From assembly GCA_003564055.1 (NCBI GenBank), contig PWSG01000261.1, positions 1 to 5,232 of the forward strand: a stretch of DNA of 5,232 bases, read 5' to 3'. The DNA is from Syntrophomonadaceae bacterium (GTDB lineage: Bacteria; Bacillota; Dethiobacteria; DTU022). The notes under the pieces were generated by a model. It was not told the origin of the DNA and searched no databases. It saw nothing but the letters and a program-made list of their open reading frames with translations. This document shows, one piece after another, positions 5,203 through 5,232 of the stretch. Both the position numbers and the translations under genes were made by a program. Positions within the stretch are counted from its first letter, which is position 1. Every line of letters begins with the position of its first letter.

Positions 5203-5232
5203 GTGCGCTATCGTTATTTTCCCGGATGTACC
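5203..5232 (+). CDS. Start of an HdrB-like (CCG-domain) iron-sulfur protein, cut by window edge
   Basis: Only ten codons are inside the window: MRYRYFPGCT. This is the characteristic opening of heterodisulfide reductase subunit B and related CCG-domain proteins, which commonly begin M-x-Y-x-Y-[FY]-P-G-C-T, the Cys being the first of the CCG cluster ligands. Such proteins take part in electron transfer or disulfide reduction in anaerobes, usually beside HdrA- and HdrC-like subunits. The start is GTG, preceded by a good ribosome binding site. Related proteins (glycolate oxidase or fumarate reductase iron-sulfur subunits) share the motif, so the exact family member is uncertain. The gene continues past the right edge. 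Confidence 0.6.
   Translation, partial: MRYRYFPGCT

Overview
The window looks like chromosomal DNA of an anaerobic, Gram-positive-type bacterium, most likely a clostridial or Peptococcaceae-like Firmicute. The signs are strong Shine-Dalgarno sequences before almost every gene, frequent TTG and GTG starts, a lipoprotein carboxypeptidase of the VanY type, a B12-type radical SAM enzyme, and what looks like the first codons of a heterodisulfide reductase subunit B homologue at the right edge. This placement is inference from gene content; no rRNA or species marker is present.

Layout. 1-846 is the C-terminal part of transketolase, cut by the left edge. It is followed after 21 bases by a lipoprotein D,D-carboxypeptidase (868-1737), probably in the same transcript. 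A short intergenic region with a good sigma-A-type promoter and a perfect 12-bp palindrome leads into a small DUF4870 membrane protein (1844-2203). After a 178-base gap holding a long hairpin comes a 593-residue radical SAM protein (2382-4163) with an N-terminal B12-binding-like domain and an unusual C-terminal STAS-like domain. The 207-base gap to the next plus-strand gene is not empty. It encodes, on the minus strand, a convincing 40-residue membrane microprotein (4282 down to 4160) with a full consensus ribosome binding site and an extended -10 promoter. That promoter lies face to face with the promoter of the following TtcA-family PP-loop ATPase (4371-5090). A GTG-started HdrB-like gene begins at 5203 and runs off the right edge.

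The genes do not form one obvious pathway. Transketolase is central carbon metabolism, the carboxypeptidase acts on the cell wall, the TtcA-like protein probably thiolates tRNA, and the substrate of the radical SAM enzyme is unknown. The most noteworthy parts are the unannotated-size minus-strand microprotein with its shared promoter region, and the radical SAM/STAS-like fusion. No mobile element, CRISPR array, tRNA or rRNA was seen.
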